Shown here: positions 1 through 11,438 of the stretch, one piece after another | How positions within the stretch are numbered: position 1 is the stretch's first letter | Layout: each line of letters opens with the position of its first letter | NCBI GenBank assembly: GCA_000499405.2 | Contig: HG738137.1 | Location: 5,270,001 to 5,334,000 of the forward strand | Length of the DNA stretch: 64,000 nt | DNA from: Onchocerca volvulus | Lineage: Eukaryota > Nematoda > Chromadorea > Rhabditida > Onchocercidae | Direction of reading: 5' to 3' | Translations under genes and position numbers: made by a program | The notes under the pieces: model-generated | Database searches by the model: none | Told to the model about the DNA's origin: nothing | What the model saw: the letters and a program-made list of their open reading frames with translations, nothing else

Positions 1-1019
1 AAAAAAAGCTGCCGGATCAAAGTGATTCTTTTTTTGAATTTTTCGTGTTTTATTTGGATATATTCGTCGGTCGCAAAATCAATTTATATGTAAATTTTAA
101 CCAGTATTTGAAATGCAGTGTTAAAATGTAAATTATGCAATGTTTTTATAGACTTTGGCTAATTAAAATTTATAAGATACGGACATTTCGAAGTATTCTA
201 TATTTTCGAACAAAAAGATTGCTTGGAATATTTTATTGTGGTAAAAATTAGTCGTATGCTCTGAGACTAAAATAACATCTTTTATTTATGACTAGTCTTA
301 TCTTGTTTTCCTTCTTTTTCCGTTGTGACCGAATTCACTTGAAGCACATAAATGTTTTTTTAGGAATAAACTATAAAAAATGACAATCACTTAATCAAAA
401 ATGATACTGGATTTCAATGTCAGTTTTTGATTTGCTGTTTGTTTTAAATTTGCCGTATAATGTTCACATATGACTCGATGTTATGTATTAATCGATTGTT
501 GCTATGTTGTTGGGAATTAAACCCTAGTAATTCACTTGCAGTGTACTTTTTTTTTAAGCAACTTTTGCTCTTGCTTTCAGCGCACATATAAGTGCTTCAT
601 AACTTTCGCATTCATAGGGTATTTTTCAAGTCTGTCAAAGTTGTCCTGCACTTAACACATTTCTTAACTGATTGCAACTCATTAAAAATTTGGATGGGAC
701 GAGGATCAACTCCGCCCCTAACGTAGCGAATTGTATGATAGGATAAATCGGTGCAAACAGTCGTATTTGAGGTCACGCATTGCGAACTTGAGATCTCTAG
801 AGGAGTGGGAGATTGCGAGGTTAAAGTACCGGTTAGATTGAATATTGGTAGGAGAAATCTTCCCTAATGATATTCTGGTCGTTTTTTTTTTTTTTTTTTG
901 ACGATTTACTGTGACTCACTGAAATTGTTGAATTTCTTAAGAAAGTTTAGCATCAGTTGATTGCCAGTAGATAGTATTTTTATATTTTTGTTCATCTACA
1001 GTGTTTTTATCATTTACAG
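1..1019. other. 5' flank of snr-2, no gene seen
   Basis: No reading frame or RNA gene is recognisable here. The stretch is AT-rich with T tracts (for example about 882-899) and a slightly GC-richer pocket near 690-840. It probably carries the promoter of the downstream snr-2/ola-1 pair, but no specific element is visible. Confidence 0.4.
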
Positions 1020-1033
1020 ATTTTCATTTGCAG
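1020..1033 (+). promoter_or_regulatory. Probable trans-splice acceptor of snr-2
   Basis: A pyrimidine-rich tract ending TTTGCAG lies about 40 nt before the snr-2 ATG, and no upstream coding exon is visible. In nematodes this arrangement usually marks addition of a spliced leader. A cis-spliced 5' UTR intron is the alternative. Confidence 0.45.
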
Positions 1034-1072
1034 CTGCTTATCAGAGAGTAAAAGGATCTTAAAACTACCAAC

Positions 1073-2875
1073 ATGGTAAGTAGAAACAATTTGATTTATC
1101 CAGCTTCTCTTTAATTATTATCATCTTAATAATTTAAGTATCTTTGAATAACGTTGGGATGCATGTTAAGTTATATTAGTTCCATAGCAGCATTCGTCAT
1201 TAAGAATAAGTGATAATTTAAATGACGGAATTTTTAGTATGTTAATCTGTCTCCGGCGACAACTTTTCATTTTTTATTCTAAATATATTTACATGTTTAT
1301 TTATTTTCTTTAAATGCCAAGATGTGCTTTTGTTGTAACAATTTTTGCGTTATTATTTTGTTAATAATAACGTTATTATTTTGTTACAGACGATTAGCAA
1401 AAACAACAAAATGATGTCTCATTTGAATCGTAAGATGAAAGTGGTATTACTGGATTCTAGGACTTTCGTTGGCTACTTCAAAGGTATGCTCAACTTTTTT
1501 CTCGCGCAGTGTAAAGTTTGAAGATTTTTAATGAAGTTGTAGTGCAACTTCCTTATTTGACATTTCATTATATTTCTATCTACAGTATTAGTTTTGAGGC
1601 ATCACATTTCATGTAAACATACCATAGGCTAGTGTATATCATTTTTTTTATTACATTTATTTGAATAACTATTTGCTTTAGCTTTCGACAAACACATGAA
1701 TATTCTTTTATGCGATTGTGAAGAATTGCGTCGGATTAAACCAAAACCTGGTAAAAAAATTGCTGAGGTAACTAATTTACTATAAAATCTCTAGACTTAC
1801 AGAATGAGTAGAGTCACACATTTTGAAGCACTAAAGCTTTATTTATACTTCTGTGTGCTCTACTCTATTACCTTTCATTATTTTGGTATCAGCAGTAAAG
1901 ATTATGGCATTGATGAAAATAATCATCAGTAAAAAGCACAACTCAAATAAATTAATAAATCCTCTGCATTAGTCGAACAATGATTATTTAATATTTATAT
2001 ATTTTAGTTTTTATATGGCGTGTTAATTGATTTTTGTTTTTTTTTTTTTAAACTTTTTGTTCTTTTTATATATGTTTAGTTTTTTTAGGGGGAAGAGAAA
2101 CGGACGCTGGGTTTGGTATTGTTGCGTGGTGAACACATAGTTTCAATGACTGTTCAATCTAATGAACAGGATGATGATTCAAAACAGCAGGGAAAGGCCG
2201 GAAATATTGGTGGACCTGGTGCGGCAAAACCAGCTGGACGCGGTATGGGATCGCCTATGGTCGGGCCTCCTGGACCTGCCCCTGGTTAGTGTTTTTGTTT
2301 TTGCTTTTTCCAAATTTAGGAGTTTGGCAAATTTTGAATGAGGGAGGGAAAAAAAAAGTGACGAAAGAATCGATAGAACTTTCTTATGCATTGCGAGTCC
2401 ATCCATGATTAAGAGAAAGAAATCCTGTTGTCGTTATTTCTTCGTGTACAAGAAATGAATTTCTTTTAATTTGGAGTTTTCTTGTTGTGTACGAGAAATT
2501 CAAATGTTTTTGAAAATAATGTGATGGAAGATAAGATAAATGAAGAATGGAATAAAAAATAAAGATTTTATATTTTAAGCTCGCAAGAAGAAATTACTTT
2601 TTTTCTTTATCTTATCTTTCATTTCAAGATTAGTCTTTATGGTAGCGAAATAATCGGAAGATTTTATTCATAATAATAATTATAAAAACTTCCACTTATC
2701 GCCTTTAATTGAATGTTAATCTTAATTTTCATAATTTTTCATTCAAGGTTTGCAAGGAGCAGTACGTGGCATTGGTGGTCCTGGTATGGGAATGATGCAG
2801 CCTCAACCAATGCCTGGAGCGCCACCCTTTGTGGTTCCACAAGTTTTCCCACCACGAGGACCAATGTATCATTGA
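1073..2875 (+). CDS. snr-2: Small nuclear ribonucleoprotein SmB/B' (SNRPB)
   Basis: Core Sm protein of the spliceosomal snRNPs: it joins the heptameric Sm ring on U1, U2, U4 and U5 snRNA. Five coding exons: 1073-1075, 1390-1483, 1682-1767, 2089-2284, 2748-2875, giving 168 aa. The first coding exon is only the ATG followed by GTAAGT. The Sm1 region carries [19 protein letters not shown] and the LCDCEELR segment; Sm2 carries [16 protein letters not shown]. The C-terminal tail is Gly/Pro/Met-rich ([23 protein letters not shown]), as in SmB, but much shorter than the human tail of about 240-aa B/B'. A poly(A) signal follows at 2949. It stands directly upstream of ola-1 on the same strand, which suggests an operon. 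Identity is secure from the Sm motifs; the SmB assignment rests on the N-terminus and proline-rich tail. Confidence 0.95.
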
Positions 2876-2948
2876 TTTCCAGAAATTTCATTCTCTTTGT
2901 TCTTTTTCATTTTTTAACATTTATTTTTGTGTGATTTCTATTTTTTCA

Positions 2949-2954
2949 AATAAA
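2949..2954 (+). terminator. AATAAA poly(A) signal of snr-2
   Basis: Canonical AATAAA 74 nt after the snr-2 stop codon. About 400 nt separate it from the probable trans-splice acceptor of ola-1. Confidence 0.6.
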
Positions 2955-3349
2955 ATTTTAAGAAAAAGTTGTTCTGCACCAACTTTTGAGGTAATTTTTT
3001 GGCTGTACAATGCCAATGTTTTGAAAATAGGTTCATTTAATCGTTTAATTACTGAACCAGTGATTTGTTATATTCCTGAAAAAGTAGCTCACTTCTCAGA
3101 TATGGTTTCTCTGCAGTAGCTTCATTAATGGATAATAAATATGCTTGTTTCTTTCTTTCTCTTGTTTTGTTATACCAAGAAAGATTCGGACGAAACTGCC
3201 TTTGAACTTATCTCTGTATTTTTAGTTGTTTGCAGATCATCCTTCATAAACAAGCTATGCTAGTAACATACACTTAATTTCAATGTCGATTCAGATCCAG
3301 TAAGCGTGTTTTCGGGTCAAGTTCCAATAGACATGATTTTTTATGTAGC

Positions 3350-3358
3350 TTTTTTTAG
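3350..3358 (+). promoter_or_regulatory. Probable trans-splice acceptor of ola-1
   Basis: A T-tract ending TTTTTTAG lies 36 nt upstream of the ola-1 ATG. The short interval from the snr-2 poly(A) signal suits a downstream operon gene that receives a spliced leader. Confidence 0.45.
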
Positions 3359-3394
3359 CGATTTGGTCATTAATTAATAACAACTAAACGAATA

Positions 3395-6262
3395 ATGCCA
3401 CCAAAAAAAAAAGGTGATGCAGCTGAAGAGCGCATGCCTCTAATGGGTCGGATAGGAACGAATTTAAAGGTTGGTATCATCTCACTCATATTCTAACAAT
3501 TTTTACTTTGAGAAGATAAATTAGTGACAGGTTTATTATTTAACTTTTGAATTCACTGGCAATTACAAAATTTCTGGGAATCAATAGAGCTATAAGCACT
3601 GTTTTTTGTATTCTTTGATGGTTTTGCGAATGCATAATGCTAATTGTCTCTCCTTATGTTTCATGAAAACAGTATTCAAATTATTTCCATTTTGAGCACA
3701 CAATGGTTAAGATGTACTATTCCAGCTGTCTGGCTGTTCTGACCCAAACATTTTTTGTTTGAAATTTCTCGGAGATATATTCCGCATGGTTCGATATTAT
3801 CCAATTGCTGTTGCAATTCTTTCATTTTGATCAATTAAGATTTCTTTGTAAATGAAGCATAAGTGCACTATCATAACCAAAATAAATATTAACGAATTTG
3901 TAATTGAAAATTGCAATTCATCTTTGTAACTATATCTCTTTGATTGTACAGAATGATGTAATGAGTTCAATTCAGATGGGTATTCTTGGAGTTCCAAACG
4001 TCGGGAAAAGCACTTTTTTCAATGTGCTAACGAAAAGTCAAGCACAAGCAGAAAATTTTCCTTTCTGCACAATTGATCCTAACGAAAGTAAGTTTGAAAT
4101 AATTAATTTACTCCTTGCATTATTTTTTCGCTAATATTCTCGAAAAATACACTATATCACTTTCCTTATTTGTAATGATCGTCTTTGTTACTCCTGAATT
4201 CAGTTCTATGCTTTTTATCTCTTATGATGATTCTATAAGTCTGTAAAATTCAGTTACCTTTGGATTTCTATATCTTTAAAAACAAAGAAAGTGTTAAATT
4301 TGCGGGAATATCGACATCTGCTTTAAATCTCTCGTGTATCTCCTTTATTTATCTCTCTGTTTTCATCTAAATAATTGAATTTTTAATTTGGAGATCAAAA
4401 AAAAAAAGTTTGTAAGCATCGTTTATTGGCAGGAAATCGTTGTTTTAGGTCGCGTACCCGTTAATGATAATCGTTTCGATTGGTTGGTAGAGCATTTCAA
4501 GCCGCTCAGTAAAGTTCCGGCATTTTTAAATGTTGTTGATATTGCTGGTTTGGTGAACGGCGCTTCTGAAGGACTGGGTCTGGGTAATGCTTTTCTGTCA
4601 CATGTTAGTGCCTGCGATGCGCTTTTTCATCTTTGTCGGTTAGTCATTACGAAAAAAAAAACTTGAATTAATTCCTAAATCCTTTGTCTTTTCATACTAT
4701 CATTTAGTTATGAAGTTTAAAAAGGAATGGAATTTAGTTGTAGAAGTATTATTTGCCATATATAAATTGAACACTTTTTTTAATACAGTGTCTCAGTCCT
4801 TTGTCTTTTCATACTGTCATGAAAATTTAAAACTATTAAATTTATAGGATGACTGAAATTCTCCTCTTCTACGAACAAATCCTATGACATTTACGCTAAT
4901 GATTAGAAATCAAAATTATTTCAGTGCTTTTGATGACGACAATGTCACGCATGTGGAAGGTGAAGTTAATCCTGTTCGAGATCTTGGTATAATACAAAAC
5001 GAACTTATCAAGAAAGACTTGCAGTATCTGGAAGGCGCCACAGATAAACTGGAGAAAGTTGTTGTAAGAGGTGGTGATAAAAGCAAAAAGCTGGAGTATG
5101 AAACACTATTGAAGGTGATCTCGACAGAAGAAGGAAATATTTAGAAAGAAGAAGAAAATATTCTGAAGAAAATCAAAGTACTCGAGGCTTTCTGATTATA
5201 GGTGAAAAAGCTATTAGAGGAAGACGGTCAACCCGTTCGTTTGATGACATGGAATGAAAAAGAAGTTGAAGCGTTGAATCATCACCTTTTGTTAACGGCT
5301 AAGCCCATTGTTTATTTGATCAATCTCTCAGATGCAGATTATATCAGGAAGGTAGTTTTCTGGTGCTGAGAATTTTCGAGAATTCCGGTAGTTTAATTAT
5401 CCAGAAAAGCCTACAGCTGCTTTTCAGGAGATAATCATTTTCTCAATATTTGCAAATAAAGAATTCTAGCATAATTTAGTTGCATTTCAAAAAAATGATT
5501 CACCAGGCAATTGATGACAACGAATGTATGATTTTATTTTCATTTACAGAAAAATAAATGGTTATCAAAGATTAAAGCCTGGTTGAGTGAGAATGACCCG
5601 CATGCAGTTTGCATTCCATTCAGCGGTACATTCGAACTGAAGCTTATGGAAATGCCAGAAGATGAGCGAATCGTCTTTTTGAAAGAACAGAATACAACAA
5701 GGTATATATCCTTTGTAGACTTTCAACTGAATCTAGTAGAATGTTTGATTTATGCTTGTTCATTTTTTTTTCTTTTTTATAAGTTTATCATTTCTTTCTT
5801 GTCTCTTAGCTGCTCGTTTCAGTGCATTGGATAAAATTGTGAAGACCGGCTACAAGGCATTACAACTTGAATACTTTTTCACGACTGGTAAAGATGAAGT
5901 GAAAGCATGGACAATCCAGGTAGGTTTCATTGCAATTTTAAAATAATAGTTGAAATGCATTTTTTCTAAGAATTTCAGTCTTTTAGTAAAATTATTTTTA
6001 ATGGCAACTAAATCGATATTGTCATTTGAAGAAAGGAACAAAAGCGCCGCAAGCCGCTGGAAGGATTCATACGGATTTTGAAAAAGGATTTATTATGGCC
6101 GAAGTATGTAAAGTGGACGATTTAATGGAGCTGGGCAGCGAAACTGCTGTGAAGGCAGCGGGAAAATATCGTCAACAAGGCAGAAATTATGTCGTTGAAG
6201 ATGGTGATGTAATATTATTTAAATTTAATGCTGGTGCTGGTCTTACTACTAAGAAGAAATGA
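3395..6262 (+). CDS. ola-1: Obg-like ATPase 1 (OLA1/YchF family)
   Basis: Cytosolic P-loop ATPase of the Obg/YchF family, which binds ribosomes and acts in stress and translation control. Eight exons: 3395-3469, 3976-4087, 4449-4638, 4925-5114, 5202-5351, 5550-5701, 5823-5919, 6032-6262, giving 398 aa (human OLA1 396). Visible motifs: G1 [10 protein letters not shown]3 DIAGLV, the altered G4 NLSD in place of NKxD that goes with ATP preference, and a C-terminal TGS domain ending in [19 protein letters not shown]. Exon 2 was started at 3976 rather than at the nearer AG at 3951, because this restores the family spacing LK-(M/I)GI. Exon 8 follows TTTGAAG, an unusual acceptor. Adjacent to snr-2 on the same strand, as I recall for C. 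elegans W08E3. Identification is secure. Confidence 0.95.
4680..4815 (+). repeat. Short direct duplication in ola-1 intron 3
   Basis: The motif TCCTTTGTCTTTTCATACT occurs at 4680-4698 and again at 4797-4815, with diverged flanks. It looks like a small local duplication inside the intron, with no evident role. Confidence 0.6.
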
Positions 6263-7321
6263 ATAATGTAGAGGCCTTGAACTAACAAGGCCAAAATAAG
6301 TGGTTCGCTGTATTAGAACTGACCTGAAGATGCAAATTAGAGACTTAAGGACACACTTGTGAAGGTATTCATGCATTCTTTGTAACATCCCTATATTTTT
6401 TGCTTCTCTGTAATAGGAATTAAAACTTAAATACCTAGGAGAACAGCGTGAGAAGAAATATTTGCGGTCCTTTATTGTTCATTTGTTGAATTTATATTGC
6501 TTGTTCAAATGCATGTCAAGAATAAAAGAGAGTCATAATTGAGGAAATTCACTTTGGGAAACGAAGTGATGAATAATTGAAATAGAAAATTTAATTAAGA
6601 AACTTTTAGGAAATTTGGTAATGGGCTGTTGTGGGTCGTCTTAATGCAAATACCACGAATTATTCCCACTAAGTTTTATGAATTGTTCTTGTTGAACAAC
6701 ATTTTTATAAGACCACCAAATTGCTTAACCGTGATCTGAATGTTCTCTTGAGAGAAGCAACACAGGAGTGAAATCCTCAATAAACTTTCATCATAGACTT
6801 ATAGTAGACTACAGCAGAGAATCTCTGCAAGCTATACGACTGTACGAATCCGTCTTTATAATGACCATATAGTACAATACTCCCAAGTAATATCAGGACA
6901 ACGGCTTATTCCAACTAATTATCGGAAAAAGAGTGTTTACGTCGGGAAGACGGCTAATGCTACCCATCCACCAATGCAACAAGTGTCTCTGGCATCGACG
7001 AGCACCACGCCCATTTTCGCTGAAGAAACACACCCATTCAACGAGATGGGCCGCATTAATTCCAAGGTCCGCCCCTCGTCCCATCCAAGTTGGCTGAATC
7101 GATCGCTACAGAGCAACAGAGAGGTGTGCTTTCTCCGTTCCCGTTCCTTCCCTAATTGTCAGTGCGTTGCGTAGGATCGCGCTATCGAAAGCAAGAGCAG
7201 AAGTAAGCGTGTGGTAACGTATACCGGAAGAGTTGACAGGTTGCGCAGAACGGCCTGCCTCCGCCTTGTGTGAATTCGTGTAGAAAAGGGGCAGCAGCAA
7301 CAGGTGGTCCCCCGCCCCGCA
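6263..7321. other. ola-1 3' UTR and Sp gene promoter region
   Basis: An AATAAA at 6521-6526 is a candidate poly(A) signal for ola-1. From about 6900 the sequence becomes clearly GC-richer than the surroundings and stays so into the Sp gene's first exon, so this is probably its promoter and 5' UTR. Overlapping open frames on both strands here look like composition effects rather than genes. Confidence 0.45.
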
Positions 7322-10300
7322 ATGGCTGAGACCACCCCTATCCTGCCCAAGCAGTCATCGTCCAATCCGGCAGCGCCGTCGCCTTCTACAACACAACCTC
7401 CAGCGACGCAGGACACTCCCATACTGCCGAAACCCATCACCGGTAACGCCGGTACGAATGGTACTTCCGCCGTGGCGCAGCAGTCGCAACCTCAGCCCAC
7501 GTCCATACAACATCAACAGGTAAAGCTTCATTCATTTCGCACCTCAGTTTACCGACCATACTTTCCAGATGACGGAACAGACACCTTTTTTTCACGCACT
7601 TTTTGATAAACCACTCTTTTCAGATTCGGTATTAATCTGCAGTAGAACGTGTGTCATTTCATTATTTGTGTTAGATAAAGCAATAAAAATTTGCAAAAGC
7701 TAATTAACAAAATATCCCAACGCGGACAGGGCATCTCATTTAACTCTTATGTTTTAAAACGTAGATCTCCAAGTGCAGTTGATTTATCCATTTTTTTCTC
7801 TTTGCACTGGAAAATTGAAATTTGGTATTCAAATTCGAAACTCACTTTTCTCCAAAACTGCTTTATCTTAAATCATTTTGTTGAGATCTTCAAAACTTTT
7901 TTTTCTAGGTTCAATTTATACCAATTGCCACTCAAAATCAGAGTGGACAGCAACCGACGCAAGTCCAGCTCATACCGGTCACAGGACCGGGACAAACTCA
8001 ACAGTTCTTGGTAATACAACAACCGGCAATTGCTAGTAAGATTTGCAATCACTTTACAGCAAAGCAGAACGTAGCAAAACATCTCCTCAGAGGAATCATT
8101 TTTACTCGGAAGATTTGCGTTCTGGACGACTATCATTGCAAATTCTATTTCTTAAAGATTTTTTAAACTGAGGGCTTACATGTGGATATATGAGATAGAT
8201 TTGATCTGACCTTCCATCCTGAATCATAATTTATTTGTTCTAGGGCAAATCTGCGATCTCTATTTTTATTGAAATAAATGAAATAATGGGCGGGCAATAC
8301 ATAAAATTAATAAGAGCGATGAAATATATTCAACCCAAAAAAAAAAAAAAAAATGGATTAAAACTTAATTTTCATCATAATGTGACTTCGCGAATCTAAT
8401 CGCTTATACTTATTCTGATGCAGTTTAGAGTATTGAGCAGCAAAATTAATTCCCTTCTTTCATTCTTGTTTTTTCATCAGTATTTGTTTTTACCAAGATT
8501 TGCAGCGGTGTTTCCAGGCCCTTCAATACCAATTCAACCTACCGGTATCCAGCAGACTAATCAGTTTTATATTGTACAACAGCCAACAGCTGGACCCAAT
8601 CAGACACCGCAACAGGTTTTCTTGATTTCTCGAATTCAAAATGTCATTGAAAAGTAAAAAATTAAGTCCTTATGTTGTTGGATTTTCAAAAATTTCAAAT
8701 AACAAAGAAATGAAACAATATATTGGACTAATGAACAAATTACTGCAAACTAATATTTTAGAATTCCTCGATGTTGTTGCAGGTAATGAATTTTTAAAAC
8801 TGCAGGATAAATTCAATGAAAGGTTCTTCTAACTAAGTTTGCGCTTTGAATTTATCTTGAACTGTGAGTTTCAAATATGAAAACTTACCATCACTTCAAT
8901 GTTTTAGATAGCATTTATACCGCTGCAGATGCATCCGACTCCAGATACGAAACCAGTATTGGCCAGTTTGCACGCACAACCTCATCATCTGCAACAGCAG
9001 ACTTTACAACAAATGAGAAATGTGGAAATGCAGCAACCACAGCAAGCAAATATAAAACAAGAAATAGATGATGGTAATGCTAATGGTGTTACTACTCAGC
9101 AAAGGATAAAATTGGGTTTGTATATCACTTTTGACAATTTTTTCAGGAATTTATTGATTAAATGTGAATTTTATCTTTTAATTTTTATTTTATTCGGTTC
9201 ACTTGTCAGTTCATTTCCCAAAGAAATATATTATTGCTGAAAAATGAATTGAAATAAAGAATTGACTTTATTTCAATAGTGATCAAACGATAAATTGGCA
9301 TTAATACAAGGAAACAGAAAAATTAAATTATCACCCCTTGTATTTTGGACAGTTCGTGTTTTTGAAGAAGGTCCCTCAGATATATCGATATTCAGCAGAT
9401 TAAGATGCTCCGCTATCTTATTTCGCCAGAATATTGCATATATGTGAATATCTCATTCGATTGCTGAAAATTGATATGATGTCTGTACACCACTAAAACA
9501 AATATTATAGAAGGGAGGATTTAATTTACTCATTTTTTGATCACTTAAGAGCAAGAAGTTTTATTGCAGGAAATTTACATTTCATCCAAGATCCGAATGA
9601 TCCGCAAAAGTGGATAATTACCACGGCAGCAGGAGATGCAGCAGAAACACCCAGTCAAGGATATCGTTACAGTCGTCAAAATGAATTCGATGCTACAGCA
9701 AATGCTTCAACAATCGGTCAGCAACTAGGATACAAACAGCAGAAAACTCCGAAAAGAACTGCATGTAACTGCCCGAATTGTCAGAACAGTACTAACAACA
9801 AATTGTAAGTTTTTCCACCTCTCTTTGGTTCACCTGCAAGGAATAATTCTGAATTCCGAATATTTGGGAATTTTGTGATTTAATGTCACAGGTATTTTGT
9901 TTTTTCAATGGTGTCCCACTAAATACTGATTGGATTTTTCTTTAAGGGTGAAAAGTGGTGAAAAGCAACGTTTGCATATTTGTCACTTGTGTGAAAAAAC
10001 CTACGGGAAGACATCACATTTGCGAGCGCATTTAAGAGGACATGCAGGACAAAAACCATTTGCATGCGACTGGGCACATTGTCAAAAAAGGTTTACACGT
10101 TCCGATGAATTACAGCGGCATCGCAGGACACATACTGGTTTGTATTCTTTTTTTTTTTTTGGTTTGTACTCATTTTTTTTTGCTTTTTTAAATGAACTGA
10201 AATGAAAAGTTTGGTATGCAATGGATTTTTTAGGTGAAAAACGTTTTGCCTGTGGTCACTGTGGCAAAAAATTTATGCGATCAGATCATTTAACGAAACA

Positions 10301-10466
10301 TGAAAGGACGCATTCAACGGTACGTGGACACGGTAATTCAGAATTAAGTGCACGAGTTCGTGGATCTGTGGATGCAACTGTACGGGCAGTAGCATCAGCA
10401 GAAGTTAATTCATCACAAGCGAATCTGATCAGTACACAGCAGCCGGCTATCATTAATTCAAATTAA
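7322..10466 (+). CDS. Sp1-4-like C2H2 zinc-finger transcription factor
   Basis: Sequence-specific nuclear activator of GC-box promoters. Seven exons: 7322-7519, 7909-8035, 8506-8615, 8908-9073, 9570-9804, 9947-10137, 10234-10466, giving 419 aa. The N-terminal half is Gln/Pro/Ser/Thr-rich, like Sp1-type activation domains. The Buttonhead box is [10 protein letters not shown] (Cys266, 268, 271). Three fingers follow at about 291-311, 319-341 and 349-369, with recognition helices KTSHLRA, RSDELQR and RSDHLTK identical to Sp1. Finger 1 has CX2C (CHLC) where Sp1 has CX4C. A Gln-rich N-terminus makes it closest to C. elegans sptf-3, but orthology is from memory, so no symbol is given. ATG 7322 was chosen as the first in-frame methionine in the GC-rich first exon. 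A partial paralogue lies 3 kb downstream. Confidence 0.92.
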
Positions 10467-10473
10467 TGGTGAT

Positions 10474-10697
10474 ATCTGTTTTATCTGTTTGTGTTACAGC
10501 TATTGTAAATTACACGTCAAAATCTACTTCGGATGAAGAATGCATGAGATATTCCATGTAATATCCTATAAAATGTGAATTTAAGATCTGTTTTATCTGT
10601 TTGTGTTACAGCTATTGTAAATTACACGTCAAAATCTACTTCGGATGAAGAATGCATGAGATATTCCATGTAATATCCTATAAAATGTGAATTTAAG
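10474..10697 (+). repeat. 112-bp perfect tandem duplication in Sp 3' UTR
   Basis: Two head-to-tail copies (10474-10585 and 10586-10697) begin 8 nt after the Sp stop codon. They appear identical by eye. The paralogous 3' UTR near 14690 has a single shortened copy, so this duplication is younger than the gene duplication, or could be an assembly artefact. Confidence 0.9.
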
Positions 10698-11432
10698 ATG
10701 GGGCAGAAATCTGGGGGCATTTCACGACAGTTTTAAATGTAGGAAGCATCATTTTTAATTAGCTAATGAGCCTGTGAAGATTTCCTAATCTGACAGAATT
10801 TATATTTCTTCAAAAATTCATAATTCTATATGGTTGAGTTTTTCTCCCAACTATCCAGTGATAATTTTTTGGTTTTGTTGTTTGTAAGTTTTTTATCATT
10901 TTATCATTGTATTTAAGGGACGCTATCTTGTCTCAAAAATTCATGCGATATTTGGTATAGATTCTTTCAGCTGAATTTTAGTAGAACTTATTTTTTCTCT
11001 TGATGGGTTTCAAAAATTTATTTGAAGCTTGTTATGATCAAGGGTCGTCTTGTTTCGTGTAGAAAGCAAATCGGCATCAGAAGTGTCGGGATTTTTTTTT
11101 TTTATTATGCTTCGCAGTTAATTCATTTGTTCGTTTTTATTCGTCCCTTAAATGTTTGTTCCCATAGTTTTGTATTATCCGATTATTACAATTGTAATTA
11201 CTTGTCCGTCTTAATTATATTGCGAGCTATTGATGCTCACAAATGCTCACTTTGAAAATAGTTAACTTTTGTCTTATTTTTCAAAAAGACTAAACCGTTT
11301 CAGGGGCGAAAACTAGTGCTCTTGTCATGGTTCTGAAAAATATAAATTAATCTGCTTTTCTCCGATTTTTATAATTCCTAATAGACTTTGTATCATTTTT
11401 GCAATTTCTCATAATTTTCTATGTTTTGTGAA

Positions 11433-11438
11433 AATAAA
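11433..11438 (+). terminator. AATAAA poly(A) signal of the Sp gene
   Basis: AATAAA within a segment shared with the second copy (15549-15554). Conservation of the context TTTGTGAAAATAAATTATT in both copies favours a used signal, implying a 3' UTR of almost 1 kb. Confidence 0.4.

Noticed and set aside
7106..7440. Minus-strand and extra plus-strand frames in the GC-rich Sp promoter
   Set aside because: Overlapping frames caused by few AT-rich stop codons in a GC-rich patch; no splice or start context.
9570..10466. KLF family instead of Sp for the zinc-finger gene
   Set aside because: The Buttonhead box CNCPNC upstream of the fingers is specific to Sp factors.
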